Source of the DNA: Acetobacteraceae bacterium AT-5844
GTDB lineage: Bacteria > Pseudomonadota > Alphaproteobacteria > Acetobacterales > Acetobacteraceae
Length of the DNA: 64,000 bases
Assembly: GCA_000245075.1 (NCBI GenBank)
Contig: JH599961.1
Span: forward strand, 1 to 64,000
Reading direction: 5' to 3'
A program made the position numbers and the translations under genes. This document shows, one piece after another, positions 7,114-16,505 of the stretch; position 1 is the stretch's first letter, and the number at the start of each line of letters is the position of its first letter. Under the pieces are notes generated by a model. The model did not search any database, had not been told where the DNA came from, and was given only the letters and a program-made list of their open reading frames with translations.

Positions 7114-9177
7114 TCAGGCTGTGACGATATTGAACCAGAGATCAAAGCTATCGAGACAGGAGACCAATTCGGCCAGCTTCCGGGGATCGCCGGTGATCTT
7201 GGCCGTGCCGTCGACGATGAGCTTTTCCATCGGCGTTGTTCCGAGCATGACCTCATTGAACGCGGCTCGCGTCGTGACGATGCTCGCATCGGCGTTGTTG
7301 AGCGATTTTCCGACGGAATAGTGGATGGCCGCGTTCTCAAGGCCGATGACATACTTCGTGTTGGTATCGCTCAGTTCCAGATTGATGTTCAGGTTTTTCC
7401 CTGCCGCGCGATCGGCGTTGAGCCGGACGCCGAGGTAGTCGAAGAACATCTCGATGGGCATGGCGCGGATGGTGTCAGGGCTGGCGGTATTCGGCGTCGG
7501 CAGCCGCTGTACGCCACGCCGGAGCTCGGCTGCACCTGTCAGGTAGAAATTACGCCAGGGACCGGATTCAGCCTGGTAGCCAAGCTGCTCATAGGCGTCA
7601 GCCAGCAATTGCTTTGCCGCGACATTGTCGCCCTGGGCAAACACCAGATGGTTTACTACCTCGGCAACCCAGCGATAGTCTCCTTGCTCGAAGGACGTTC
7701 TGGCCTGCCGGAGCAAGTTCTCCGGCCCCCCCCATGAAAGCCACGTACCTGCGTCCAGCCTCGACCGGGGAATGCTGGTGCAAGGTGGCAGGGACCCCGT
7801 CAAAGAAACCCAGCCTCAAATTGTATTGCGCGACGGCGTCGTGATAGACGGAGCCGTAGTAGCTACGGCATGCCCATCGCGTGATGAGGGAAGGGGGCAA
7901 TCTGATGGCGTCGCCAATCTCCTTCGGAGTCATGCCGCTATTGGCCATCCGCAACGTCTGATCGTGGATGAACCGATAAGTGTCCCGCTGCGACCTCAGG
8001 AAGTCTAGGACATTATCCTTGCCCCAGGTTGGCCAGTGGTGAGAGGCGAACACGACCTGCATATCGTCGCCAAACATGTCGAGTGCCAGCTGCAGATATT
8101 TCGACCACAGCAGGCCGTCGCGCACCTTCGCACCCCGCAAAGTATAGAGGTTGTGCAGGGTATGCGTGGCGTCTTCGGCCGCGCAAAACGCCTTGTACTT
8201 CGGGAGATAGAACATGAACTCCGAGGGCGCCTCAGACTCAGGTGCCATCAGTACATGCAATTCGAGGCCATCCACGGTGAGCGTCTCGCCGGTTCTGGTG
8301 GCATGCACCGTTGGAAGGGCAAGACCGATGGATCCAGTGGAGGTCGTCTTTCCGAGGCCGCCATCGACCTGTCCGGCCGGGCCTTTCGAAAGAAGGTTTC
8401 CGTACATGTAAGTCGCCCGGCGGCTCATGGCGTTACCGGCGATGATGTTTTCTCCGACTGCGGCTTCGGTGAAATTCGCGGGACCAATGATTTTCACGGT
8501 GCCCGCATCGATATCGCTCTGCTGCACCAGGCCACGAACGCCGCCATAATGGTCGACATGGCTGTGAGTGTAGAGAACCGCCACAATGGGTCTGTCACCG
8601 AGATGCGGGACGACGAGCTTTTTCCACACCTCTGACGCGCACTCGGCAGACACAAAGGGATCTACCACGATGTAGCCGGTGTCCGTCCGGATGATGGACA
8701 TGACGGAGAGATCGTAGCCTCTCGCCTGGTAGACCCCGTCCACCACCTCGAAGAGGCCGTGGATCATGTTGAGCTTTGCCATACGCCAAAGGCTGGGGTT
8801 GACCGTGTCTGGCGCATCATCTCGGGAGCCGGTTCCCAGGAACGCGTACTGAGAGAGGTCCCAAACTGTATTGCCCTGGGCGTCCTTGATGAGGACAGGA
8901 TCAGGGAGCGAGGCAATCAGGCCCCGGCGGGCGTCCTCGAAATCCCTGGTGTCGTCGAAAGGCAGGCCCTGCCGGTAAAGCGCATTGACATCAATCGTAT
9001 GACGCGTTGCTGGCTTTGCCGTGGAGCTGGCGGGAGACGAGGGAGGAGCATCCTGCGCCAGAGCCGGCGTTACGCCAGGAATACCGGCAGCAAGGCCGAG
9101 AGAGGCGCCTGCTACGCCGCGAAGAAAGTCTCCCCGATAAATTCCTTGCGGAGCTTTGTCTTCTTGGAGTCCGTCAT
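7114..9177 (-). pseudogene. Alkyl/aryl-sulfatase (SdsA1/BDS1-like, metallo-beta-lactamase fold) with two frameshifts
   Basis: The full-length product (about 680 residues) would be an exported type III alkylsulfatase that hydrolyses alkyl sulfates such as dodecyl sulfate. From ATG 9177 the frame breaks within the signal peptide near G4 at about 9137. It resumes as DFLRGVAGASLG, continues through DTRDFEDARRGLIA and the metal site THSHVDHYGG, and reaches ASHHWPTWG. A second break lies in a run of eight C (G on the coding strand) at 7726-7733: seven G would give in-frame MGGPENLLRQARTSFEQGDYRW and the SCP2-like C-terminal domain ending at 7114. Either the gene is dead or both homopolymers are sequencing errors. 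The downstream truncated porin favours real decay. Confidence 0.8.
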
Positions 9178-9552
9178 GGTCCGCCTCCGTTTCCTTTTAA
9201 GATCAAAAGAAATCGGAGGCAGTAGGCAGGGTCATCCGGGGGAGGGGGAATACCGTAAAACCCTGAGAGCGTGTCTGAACAACGCCGCTTGCTTTCCTTA
9301 AGCTTTATCTCTGCTGCGTAATGGGCTTACAAATCAGCCTTTTGTTTTCGAGGACGCTGAGGCATCGACGCCGTGGGCATGAATCATTCGCGCCTTCGTG
9401 AAAGCTCCGGAATTCTCTAACTCCTCCGCTCCACCTGCCGCTCGACCACGCTACAGCCGCTCTCAACGAGGCGACGCATGCCTTGGATGCCCCCATTCCC
9501 AGGCTCATGTTGTAGGCTATCGTGAGAGGGCCGGAGCCCTCTCCTACCTGCT
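9178..9552. other. Intergenic stretch without a supported gene
   Basis: About 375 bases separate the sulfatase start from the next TctC gene. A purine-rich site (GGAAACGGAGG) sits just before the sulfatase ATG. I see no recognisable protein, RNA or repeat in the rest. Confidence 0.4.
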
Positions 9553-10527
9553 TCAATCCACGGTAATTCCGCTGTCGCTGACCAGCTTGGCCCAGCGCGC
9601 CCGCTCTGCACCCATGAACCTGCCGAAGTCCTCGCCGCCCATGCGGGAGGGCACGGCGCCTTCCTCCTGCAGCCGCTTTTCCACGTCCGGGGCGGTCAGG
9701 CTTTCGGCGATGGCGGTTTCCAACTTCGTGCGGATGGCGGCCGGCGTACCCTTCGGCGAGAGGATGCCGTACCAAGCCGAAGCCTGATAATCCGGCAAGG
9801 CGGCCTCGGCCACCGTAGGCACATTGGGTAGTGCCGCGATACGCGCACTGCCCGTCACCGCCAGGGGCCGCACCAACTCACCCTGAATAAGCCCGACGAC
9901 GGAAGGCAGTGTTGTCACCATGAAGGGGATATGCCCGGCCACCACGTCGTTCAACGCGGGCCCCGCGCCGCGGAACGGCAGGTGTTGCGCCTCCACCTTC
10001 GCCATCTGGAACATCAACGCCGCCGCGAGATGGCTGGCCGAGCCGTTGGAGGCCGAGGCGTAGCTCATCTGCCCCTCCATCCTGCGGCCTTCCTCCAGCA
10101 GGTCGTTCAGCGTGCGGGCCTTGGTGCCAGGGCCGGCGACGGCCACCAGCGGTGCGTCTGCTACCAGCGCCACCGGGTCCAGCGCCTGTAGCGGGTCCAC
10201 CCGCATGTTGGGGAAAAGCGACTGGTTGACCGTCATTGGTCCCTGGTTCCCCATCAGCAGCGTATAGCCATCGGGCCTGGCGGAGGCCACGGCTTCGGTA
10301 GCGAGGTTGCCGCCGGCGCCGGGCTTGTTCTCCACCACCACAGGCTGCCCCAATACGCCCTGTAGCCGGGCTGCCAGCACGCGCGCGACGTTGTCTGTGC
10401 CGCCACCCGGGGCATAGGCCAGCAACAGGCGGATGGGGCGCTGCGGCCAATTCTCTTGCGCGCGCAGGAGGGAAGGAGTGGCGAAGGGCGCGGTAGCCAG
10501 CAGGCCCAGCAGGTGGCGGCGGTTCAT
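9553..10527 (-). CDS. Tripartite tricarboxylate transporter substrate-binding protein (TctC/Bug)
   Basis: A 324-residue periplasmic carboxylate receptor. The signal peptide begins MNRRHLLGLLATAPFA and ends near LLRAQ. The mature part shows the family signature IRLLLAYAPGGGTDNVAR followed by VVVENKPGAGGNLATEAVA. ATG 10527 is chosen because AAGGAAA lies just upstream; an ATG seven codons earlier has no ribosome binding site. The gene follows the PrpF-type isomerase by about 24 bases and is probably co-transcribed with it, so its ligand is likely a tricarboxylate or unsaturated dicarboxylate processed by that enzyme. Confidence 0.9.
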   Translation of the reverse strand: MNRRHLLGLLATAPFATPSLLRAQENWPQRPIRLLLAYAPGGGTDNVARVLAARLQGVLGQPVVVENKPGAGGNLATEAVASARPDGYTLLMGNQGPMTVNQSLFPNMRVDPLQALDPVALVADAPLVAVAGPGTKARTLNDLLEEGRRMEGQMSYASASNGSASHLAAALMFQMAKVEAQHLPFRGAGPALNDVVAGHIPFMVTTLPSVVGLIQGELVRPLAVTGSARIAALPNVPTVAEAALPDYQASAWYGILSPKGTPAAIRTKLETAIAESLTAPDVEKRLQEEGAVPSRMGGEDFGRFMGAERARWAKLVSDSGITVD

Positions 10528-10550
10528 GGGAGACGTTTCCTTGTTCATCG

Positions 10551-11639
10551 TTATTCGGCAGCGAGGGGCAGGGTGGTGGCCTGTAGGGCAGGGCGCTGCA
10601 CCAGCAAGTGGCCTTCGAAGATTCGGCGCGCGGTACGCAGCACGCTGGCCCAGCGCACCGCATCTCCGTCAAGAGCCAGGCCGATGGACAGCCTGCCTGC
10701 CGGATGCGCGATGTGGACCTCGGCACCCGCGCCCACCGCCAGCGGTGCCGCCACGGTGCCCGGCAGCCGCGCGGCCACGGCCAGGGTAATGCCCCCGGTT
10801 ACCGCCATGGCGCGATGCACGGCATGGGGGGTCAGATAGCGGGCGGTGATGGTGGCGCCGTCCACGCCAGGCCCCAGGAGTGCGGGCTTGGGGATGACAC
10901 TCGAAGACACGTCGCCCAGACCCATGCGGCGGCCCGCTTCCAGGCGCAGCGCCTCGATGCGCGCCATCAGCACGGGGTCGGCCTCGATCTCTTGCGGCGG
11001 CAGGGTGGCGTCGGTGCCCAGGGTGTGAGCTTCCACCAGCAGCATCGGCATGGCGCCGTCGATCAGCGTGACAGGGACACCGTCGATCTCCTCCATCCGC
11101 TGTCCCGTCGGGAACAGCGCGCCGGTCTTGCTGCCGGCCACGTCGCGGAAGCGCAGAGCAATGGGCGCCGCCGTGCCAGGCACGCCTGGAATGCTGGCAT
11201 CTCCGTCATAGGTGACCTGCCCGCCCGGGGTCTGCACCACCGCCTCCACCAGCGCGCCAGTGTTACGGTTGCGGATGCGCACCAGCGTCTCGGGGTCAGC
11301 CGGCGTCACCAGCCCCGATTCAATGGCGAAGGGGCCGACGCCGGCCAGCATGTTGCCGCAGTTCGGCCGGGTATCTACCACGCCACGGTCGATGGAGATC
11401 TGGGCAAACAGGTATTCCACATCCACCCCGGGCTCCGCCGAGGGGCCGACGATGGCGACCTTGCTGGTCAGGCTGTTGCCGCCACCGATGCCATCGATCT
11501 GTAGTGGGTGCGGGGAGCCGAGGGCCGCGAGCAGCGTGGCGTCTCGCGCCGCCGGATCGGCCGGCAGGTGCGCCGCGAGGAAAAAGGGGCCGCGGCTGGT
11601 GCCGCCGCGCATCAGGACGCAGGGGATGCGGATCTGCAT
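10551..11639 (-). CDS. PrpF-family isomerase (4-oxalomesaconate tautomerase/aconitate isomerase-like)
   Basis: A 362-residue protein of the PrpF/diaminopimelate epimerase fold. The family start RIPCVLMRGGTSRGPFF is intact, as are IDGIGGGNSLTSKVAIV, the loop DTRPNCGNMLAGVGPFA with the active-site cysteine, and the C-terminal part RLPGTVAAPLAVG. Members isomerise 2-methylaconitate (PrpF) or 4-oxalomesaconate (GalD). No prpC/prpD or gallate genes are near, so the exact substrate is open. The gene leads a two-gene operon with a TctC receptor and is divergent from a LysR regulator. Confidence 0.85.
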   Translation of the reverse strand: MQIRIPCVLMRGGTSRGPFFLAAHLPADPAARDATLLAALGSPHPLQIDGIGGGNSLTSKVAIVGPSAEPGVDVEYLFAQISIDRGVVDTRPNCGNMLAGVGPFAIESGLVTPADPETLVRIRNRNTGALVEAVVQTPGGQVTYDGDASIPGVPGTAAPIALRFRDVAGSKTGALFPTGQRMEEIDGVPVTLIDGAMPMLLVEAHTLGTDATLPPQEIEADPVLMARIEALRLEAGRRMGLGDVSSSVIPKPALLGPGVDGATITARYLTPHAVHRAMAVTGGITLAVAARLPGTVAAPLAVGAGAEVHIAHPAGRLSIGLALDGDAVRWASVLRTARRIFEGHLLVQRPALQATTLPLAAE

Positions 11640-11721
11640 GGAGGTCGTTTCCGTATCGTTGCCCCTGTTCTGCGCTGGATCAGAGCCTCACTGAAGTGCA
11701 AAGATCGGAGGTATTCTTGCG

Positions 11722-12627
11722 TTGGACACAAGTATGGCCATCGATCTAGACCAGCTTCGCGCCTTTGTCGCCGTCGCCGAGGCGCAGAGCCTGACGCGCG
11801 CCACGGACACGCTGCACCTGTCGCTGCCCGCCGTATCGCGCCGCCTGTCGGCGCTGGAAGAGGAACTGGGCGTGGCGCTGCTGGCGCGGTCCACCCGCCG
11901 GGTGGCACTGACGCAGACCGGGCGCGAGTTCTTGCCCCGCGCCCGCCGCCTGCTGGACGAGCTGGAAGAAAGCCTGCTGGGCATCCGGGAAACGGCAGCG
12001 CGGCGGCGGGGACTAGTGACCATCGCCTGCATCCCGACCGCTGCCTACTACTTCCTGCCGGAAACCTTGGCCGATTTCGCGCGGCGCTTTCCTAACGTGC
12101 GTGTGCGAGTCATGGATCTTTCGGCGGATGGCGTGGTCGACGCGGTCGCAACCGGCGGCGCGGAGTTCGGCATCGGCATGGAAGGCGCTGTGCACCCGGA
12201 GGTGGAGTTCCGCCCCTTGCGGCGCGACCCCTTTGTTCTGGCTTGCCGCCGCGATCATCCGCTGGCGAAGAAGCGCGGCCTGAAATGGGCAGACCTGCAC
12301 AACGAGACACTGGTGGGTGTGTCACGCCGGTCCGGCAACCGCCTGATTCTGGATCGCGCCCTGCTGCCGCGCGGCATCCAGCCCAACTGGCGCTATGAGG
12401 CCGAGCACCTCTCTACCAGTCTTGGCTTGGTGGAAGCCGGGCTCGGAGTCGCCGTGGTGCCGCGCCTGGCGCTGCCGCGCGAGGCGCATCCGGTGCTGGT
12501 GGCGCGTCCTCTGGCGGACCCGAAGATCGAGCGCGCGACAGGCGTGATGTTACGACGTGGCGCGGTGCCCGGACCAGCGGCGCGAGCGCTGCTGGACCTG
12601 CTGAAACGCCGGATGATTCGGGCTTGA
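11722..12627 (+). CDS. LysR-family transcriptional regulator
   Basis: A 301-residue LysR regulator: N-terminal winged helix (LDQLRAFVAVAEAQSLTRAT, HLSLPAVSRRLSALEEELG) and a periplasmic-binding-like effector domain from about residue 95. The likely start is the TTG at 11722, because GGAGGT lies nine bases upstream; the ATG at 11734 is too far from that site. It is divergent from the PrpF/TctC operon and probably activates it in response to the transported acid. Confidence 0.88.
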   Translation: MDTSMAIDLDQLRAFVAVAEAQSLTRATDTLHLSLPAVSRRLSALEEELGVALLARSTRRVALTQTGREFLPRARRLLDELEESLLGIRETAARRRGLVTIACIPTAAYYFLPETLADFARRFPNVRVRVMDLSADGVVDAVATGGAEFGIGMEGAVHPEVEFRPLRRDPFVLACRRDHPLAKKRGLKWADLHNETLVGVSRRSGNRLILDRALLPRGIQPNWRYEAEHLSTSLGLVEAGLGVAVVPRLALPREAHPVLVARPLADPKIERATGVMLRRGAVPGPAARALLDLLKRRMIRA

Positions 12628-12907
12628 GCCATACCCTTAGCGCTCGGGATGGCGCGGGCTGTGGCGTGAACCTAATCCGGTGCCGCCGTGGGTGTGGCGG
12701 CGTAACCATCACTAGATCTTAGCGAAAAGCGTTGGAAACGGGCAGCCATTGAAGGCTGCGCCCATGATGTCCGCTTTGTGCCCATCTCAGTCATCTGCAT
12801 AGCGTCGCCGCCTTTCAGAGAGGGGACGCGACCGGCCGGCAGCGTATTGGCATGGTGCCTTTACCCACCAACGGACGCCGCCGTGTCCACTGATAGTTGC
12901 TGCATAA

Positions 12908-13879
12908 TCACGGCCGCAGCTTCCGTTGTCGGGTGTGGTGCGCTTCTTCGACCAGACTTGGCGCCGGTGGATTGCGAGCGCCACCCCGCCATTTGTAGGT
13001 GCGGAGGTGGTCCAGGAAGGCTCGCATCGCAGCGCCGGTATGGCGCCGGTTCGGGTAGTAGAGAAACCAGCCTGGCAGCTTCGGACTCCAGTCGCGCAGC
13101 ACCTCGGTCAGATCGCCGCGCTCGACATGGGTCCTTGCATAGTCCTCGAAAACATGCGCGATGCCTTGACCGGTGAGGGCTGCCTGTAATTCCTGGTGCG
13201 CAGAGCTGAGCGTCAGGCGTCCAGTGGGCGTGACTTCAAGCACCTCGCCGTCCTTCTCGAAGCGCCAGGTGGCAAGGGTTCCGCCCGGGAAGCGGCGGCG
13301 GACGCAGTCGTGCCGGACGAGGTCGTGCGGCGTGGCGGGCTCGCCCCGCCGCCGGAGATAATCGGGCGAAGCGACGATCGCGTAGCGCAGAGACGGCCCC
13401 AGCGGCACCGCGATCATGTCCTTCGCGACTTGCTTTCCGAAACGCACGCCGGCGTCGAACCCGCGCTCGACGATGTCGATGATCGCCGCGTCGCTGATGA
13501 TCTCGACCTTCACGTCGGGGTAGAGCCGCATGAAGTCGAAGGCGAGGGGGCAGAGGACATGGTCCGCCGCAGGCCCGGGTGCGTTGATGCGGATGGTGCC
13601 CGAAGGGTTCTTCCGCAACTGGTCGAGGTCGGTGATCGCCAGCCTGATGTCGTCCAGCGCCGGGGCAAGTCGCTCCAGCAAGCGCTCCCCAGCCTCGGTC
13701 GGGGCGACGCTTCGCGTTGTCCGGTTCAGCAGGCGGATGCCGAGCGCCGCCTCCAGCGCGGCGACAGCTTGGCTCAGTGCTGACGACGAGATCCCGCGCT
13801 CCGCCGCCGCGGCCCTGAAGCCACCGCATCGGACGATTGCTGCGAAGGCGTCCAGGCTATCGAGACGAATGGGCTGCAT
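12908..13879 (-). CDS. LysR-family transcriptional regulator
   Basis: A 323-residue LysR regulator of the small-genome-typical DmlR/YafC-like branch, with the helix-turn-helix near residues 18-45 (AAAAERGISSSALSQAVAALEAALG), RLLNRTTRSVAPTEAGERLLER and an effector domain with FDAGVRFG. It is divergent from the exported metallo-hydrolase and aldo/keto reductase operon, and probably regulates it. The C-terminus has an unusually basic tail of about 30 residues after the effector domain. Confidence 0.88.
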   Translation of the reverse strand: MQPIRLDSLDAFAAIVRCGGFRAAAAERGISSSALSQAVAALEAALGIRLLNRTTRSVAPTEAGERLLERLAPALDDIRLAITDLDQLRKNPSGTIRINAPGPAADHVLCPLAFDFMRLYPDVKVEIISDAAIIDIVERGFDAGVRFGKQVAKDMIAVPLGPSLRYAIVASPDYLRRRGEPATPHDLVRHDCVRRRFPGGTLATWRFEKDGEVLEVTPTGRLTLSSAHQELQAALTGQGIAHVFEDYARTHVERGDLTEVLRDWSPKLPGWFLYYPNRRHTGAAMRAFLDHLRTYKWRGGARNPPAPSLVEEAHHTRQRKLRP

Positions 13880-14081
13880 TGCAAAGCTCTGCTTATCAAG
13901 CTGCTCAGATTAGAGCCGCTTATGCGCACACGTCGACAGGGTCATCTCAAGGGGGAGCAACCGCTCCATCTGCCGCCACGATGCCAATGTCGGCAGATAC
14001 CGGAACACCAGGATCAACTGCCGCAGGCTTCGCATCGGTGCGGTGGCCGCGTGCGCGATGCAGGATGAAGGGAGATGCCGC

Positions 14082-15071
14082 GTGCATGACCTAACGGGCT
14101 ACCGCCGCAGGACTGCGCTGACCGCTCTCGCCGGCGCGACGGCTCTTCTCTGTGGGGGCGGCTCCGCCCGCCGGGCCGTCGCGCAGCCCGTCGTTCCGTT
14201 TGGTGGCAGCGCCGGCCACTATCGCTTCCGGGTAGGCGAGATCGCCGCGACGGTGCTGAGCGATGGCCTGATCGGCGGCCCCCCTCGGATCTATGCCATC
14301 GACGCGCCAGACAGCGAGCTTCAGGACGCTCTCCGCCGCGCTTTCCTGCCGACCGACCATCTGACCCTGAACCTGAATACTCTGCTGATCGAGACGGGCG
14401 GCCGGCGGATCCTGCTCGAGGCCGGCGCGGGACAGACCATGGGGCCGAATGGTGGCCGCCTGTTCGCCAATCTTGCCGCCATCGGGTTGACGCCAGCCGA
14501 CATCGACGCGGTGGTGATCTCGCACACGCATCCCGATCACGTCGGCAACCTGCGCGGGGCGGATGGGGGGCGGGCCTTCCCACGCGCCACGATCTTTGCC
14601 CCGCGGGCCGATTGGGAATTCTTCGTTCGCGGCGATCCGGACCTCTCCTACATGCCCGTGCCGGACGACTTCCGCCGTCGCTTCGCCACGGCCATCAAGC
14701 GCAGCGTCCAGCCGGTCGCTCGCGACGTGGAGCTCTACGAGGCAGGAACCGAGATCGTGCCGGGGCTGGCCACCATCGCCGCGCCCGGCCATACGCCTGG
14801 CATGGCCGCGTTCCTGGTCCACTCCGGGACCGACCAGCTCCTGCTGACGACGGACCTCGCCTATCACCCGGTGGTCAACGTAGACCGCTCCTGGCGGCCG
14901 GGCCCGGACCGCGATCCCGACGCTGCGTTGTCCGCGCGCCGGCGCCTCTTCGACAGGGCGGCGGCCGACCGAATTCCTGTACTGGGCTTCCACTTTCCCT
15001 TCCCCGGCGTGGGCCGCCTGCTGAAGACCGATGCGGGCTACGCCTGGGTCCCGGCGGCCTGGCAGTTCTGA
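14082..15071 (+). CDS. Exported MBL-fold metallo-hydrolase
   Basis: A roughly 329-residue metallo-beta-lactamase-fold protein. The zinc motif is ISHTHPDHVGN, with further ligands in APGHTPGM and TTDLAY and a C-terminal FHFPFPG. The N-terminus is a twin-arginine-type signal (YRRRTALTALAGATALL) cut near RRAVAQ, so the enzyme should be periplasmic. GTG 14082 is preferred because AAGGGAGA sits seven bases upstream; earlier in-frame GTG 14043 and ATG 14058 would spoil the signal peptide. Family members include lactonases and arylsulfatase-like enzymes. The next gene, also Tat-type, starts 33 bases after the stop. Confidence 0.8.
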   Translation: MHDLTGYRRRTALTALAGATALLCGGGSARRAVAQPVVPFGGSAGHYRFRVGEIAATVLSDGLIGGPPRIYAIDAPDSELQDALRRAFLPTDHLTLNLNTLLIETGGRRILLEAGAGQTMGPNGGRLFANLAAIGLTPADIDAVVISHTHPDHVGNLRGADGGRAFPRATIFAPRADWEFFVRGDPDLSYMPVPDDFRRRFATAIKRSVQPVARDVELYEAGTEIVPGLATIAAPGHTPGMAAFLVHSGTDQLLLTTDLAYHPVVNVDRSWRPGPDRDPDAALSARRRLFDRAAADRIPVLGFHFPFPGVGRLLKTDAGYAWVPAAWQF

Positions 15072-15103
15072 CGATCCGAGACCCGAACAGGAAAGGGGAT
15101 CCC

Positions 15104-16192
15104 ATGACCGATGAGGTTTCCCGCGCCGGCCGGCGCGGTTTTCTTGGGGCCGCGGCCCTCGGCGCGACCCTGGCCGGCGCGCATGGCGCGCTTGCCCAGG
15201 CCGGAGGCGGCGCAGTGCCCGCGGCGACGGCCACCGCCGCAGGTCCGGTGATCACGCGCCGGATCGGAAGGACCGGCCAGACGGTGACGGCGTTGGGTCT
15301 CGGGACCTTCCTGACCTACGACCTGAAGCCAGGCGACCGGCGGGACGGGTTGCGCGAGGTGCTCCGGCGCTACATTGCCGGCGGCGGCCGCCTGATCGAC
15401 ACCTCTCCACTCTACGGCTCCGCCGAGGTCAGCGTTGGCGCCTTCCTCGCCGGCACGCCGGAGCAGCCGGAGGTCTTCGTCGCCAACAAGATCTGGTCGA
15501 CGGGCGAGTACCTCGGCGACGAGAGCCATGCGCTGGCGAGCCTGGAGCAGTCCAGGCTCCGGATCTGGCGCGCCTCGATCGACCTCATGCAGTGCCACAC
15601 CCTCGTCAACGCACCGGTCATCATCCCCCTGCTACAGGCGTGGAAGAGAGAGGGACTGATCCGGCACGTCGGCATCACCCACCATGAAACGCAAGCGCAG
15701 GACGAGCTGGCGAGAATCGTCGAGGGGGGTGGCGTGGACGTCGTGCAGACGAACTATTCGATCTTCTCCCGAAGTGCCGAGAACCGGCTGTTGCCCGCTG
15801 CGGCTGACCGCGGCGTCGGGGTTCTGGTGAACCTGCCGCTGGAGAAGGCCCGCCTGATGCGGGTGGTGGAAGGCCGCCCCCTGCCGGACTTCGCGCGCGA
15901 GTTCGGCGCGACGACTTGGGCGCAGTTCTTCCTGAAATGGGTGATGGGCCATCCGGCCGTGACGTCCGTTCTCTGCGGCACCTCCAACCCGGACCACGCC
16001 GCCGACAACGTGCAGGCCCTGCGCGGACCGCTGCCGGATCAGGCCATGCGTCGCCGCATGGTGGCGCATATGGAGACGATCCCTGGCTTCGGCGACGTCG
16101 GCAGAATGCCCTGGTATCCTGGCAAGGATGGAATGTACCAGGGCCTGATCCGAGCGTCCCAGGCCCGAGCCAGGGCCCGGCTGACCCAGTAG
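15104..16192 (+). CDS. Tat-exported aldo/keto reductase
   Basis: A 362-residue aldo/keto reductase with an N-terminal twin-arginine signal (AGRRGFLGAAALGATLAG) ending near GALAQ. The catalytic tetrad is visible: Asp and Tyr in LIDTSPLYGSAE, Lys in VFVANKIW and His in MQCHTL. The ATG at 15104 has a strong GAAAGGGGA site. Aldo/keto reductases normally use cytoplasmic NADPH, so a Tat signal implies export with bound cofactor, as in a few family members. The gene forms an operon with the exported metallo-hydrolase and is controlled by the divergent LysR regulator. Confidence 0.85.
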   Translation: MTDEVSRAGRRGFLGAAALGATLAGAHGALAQAGGGAVPAATATAAGPVITRRIGRTGQTVTALGLGTFLTYDLKPGDRRDGLREVLRRYIAGGGRLIDTSPLYGSAEVSVGAFLAGTPEQPEVFVANKIWSTGEYLGDESHALASLEQSRLRIWRASIDLMQCHTLVNAPVIIPLLQAWKREGLIRHVGITHHETQAQDELARIVEGGGVDVVQTNYSIFSRSAENRLLPAAADRGVGVLVNLPLEKARLMRVVEGRPLPDFAREFGATTWAQFFLKWVMGHPAVTSVLCGTSNPDHAADNVQALRGPLPDQAMRRRMVAHMETIPGFGDVGRMPWYPGKDGMYQGLIRASQARARARLTQ

Positions 16193-16505
16193 CCGAGCCA
16201 GCGGCCATGTGCGGCCGGCGAAGCGGGGCCGACACCGCAGCGGTTCCAGGGCCAGCTAGACTAAGCCCAGCCCCACCTTCTCGTTACATTTCCGGCGACT
16301 TTCCTGAGCCAAAGAGTTTCCTTTCAGGACCGTCGCCATGGGTTTTTCGCGCGTTAAGCGGGCCGTGTGACGTTGCCGTCATGCTCATGCTCCGCCGCGC
16401 CTTGCTCGGTCGTCTCCATGCTGGCGCGGACGAAAGAAGGGCGGGGAGGCGGCCATGGCGGTCGCCGCTACCGTCGTATTCTGGTTCGGCCGGTGGCTCC
16501 CGCGC
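16193..16505. other. Convergent intergenic region
   Basis: About 310 bases between the ends of the aldo/keto reductase (plus) and ABC receptor (minus) genes. No gene or clear T-tract terminator is visible. Confidence 0.35.

Noticed and set aside
9305-9775. 156-codon minus-strand frame before the second TctC gene
   Set aside because: It runs out of frame through the TctC 3-prime end and has no recognisable product.
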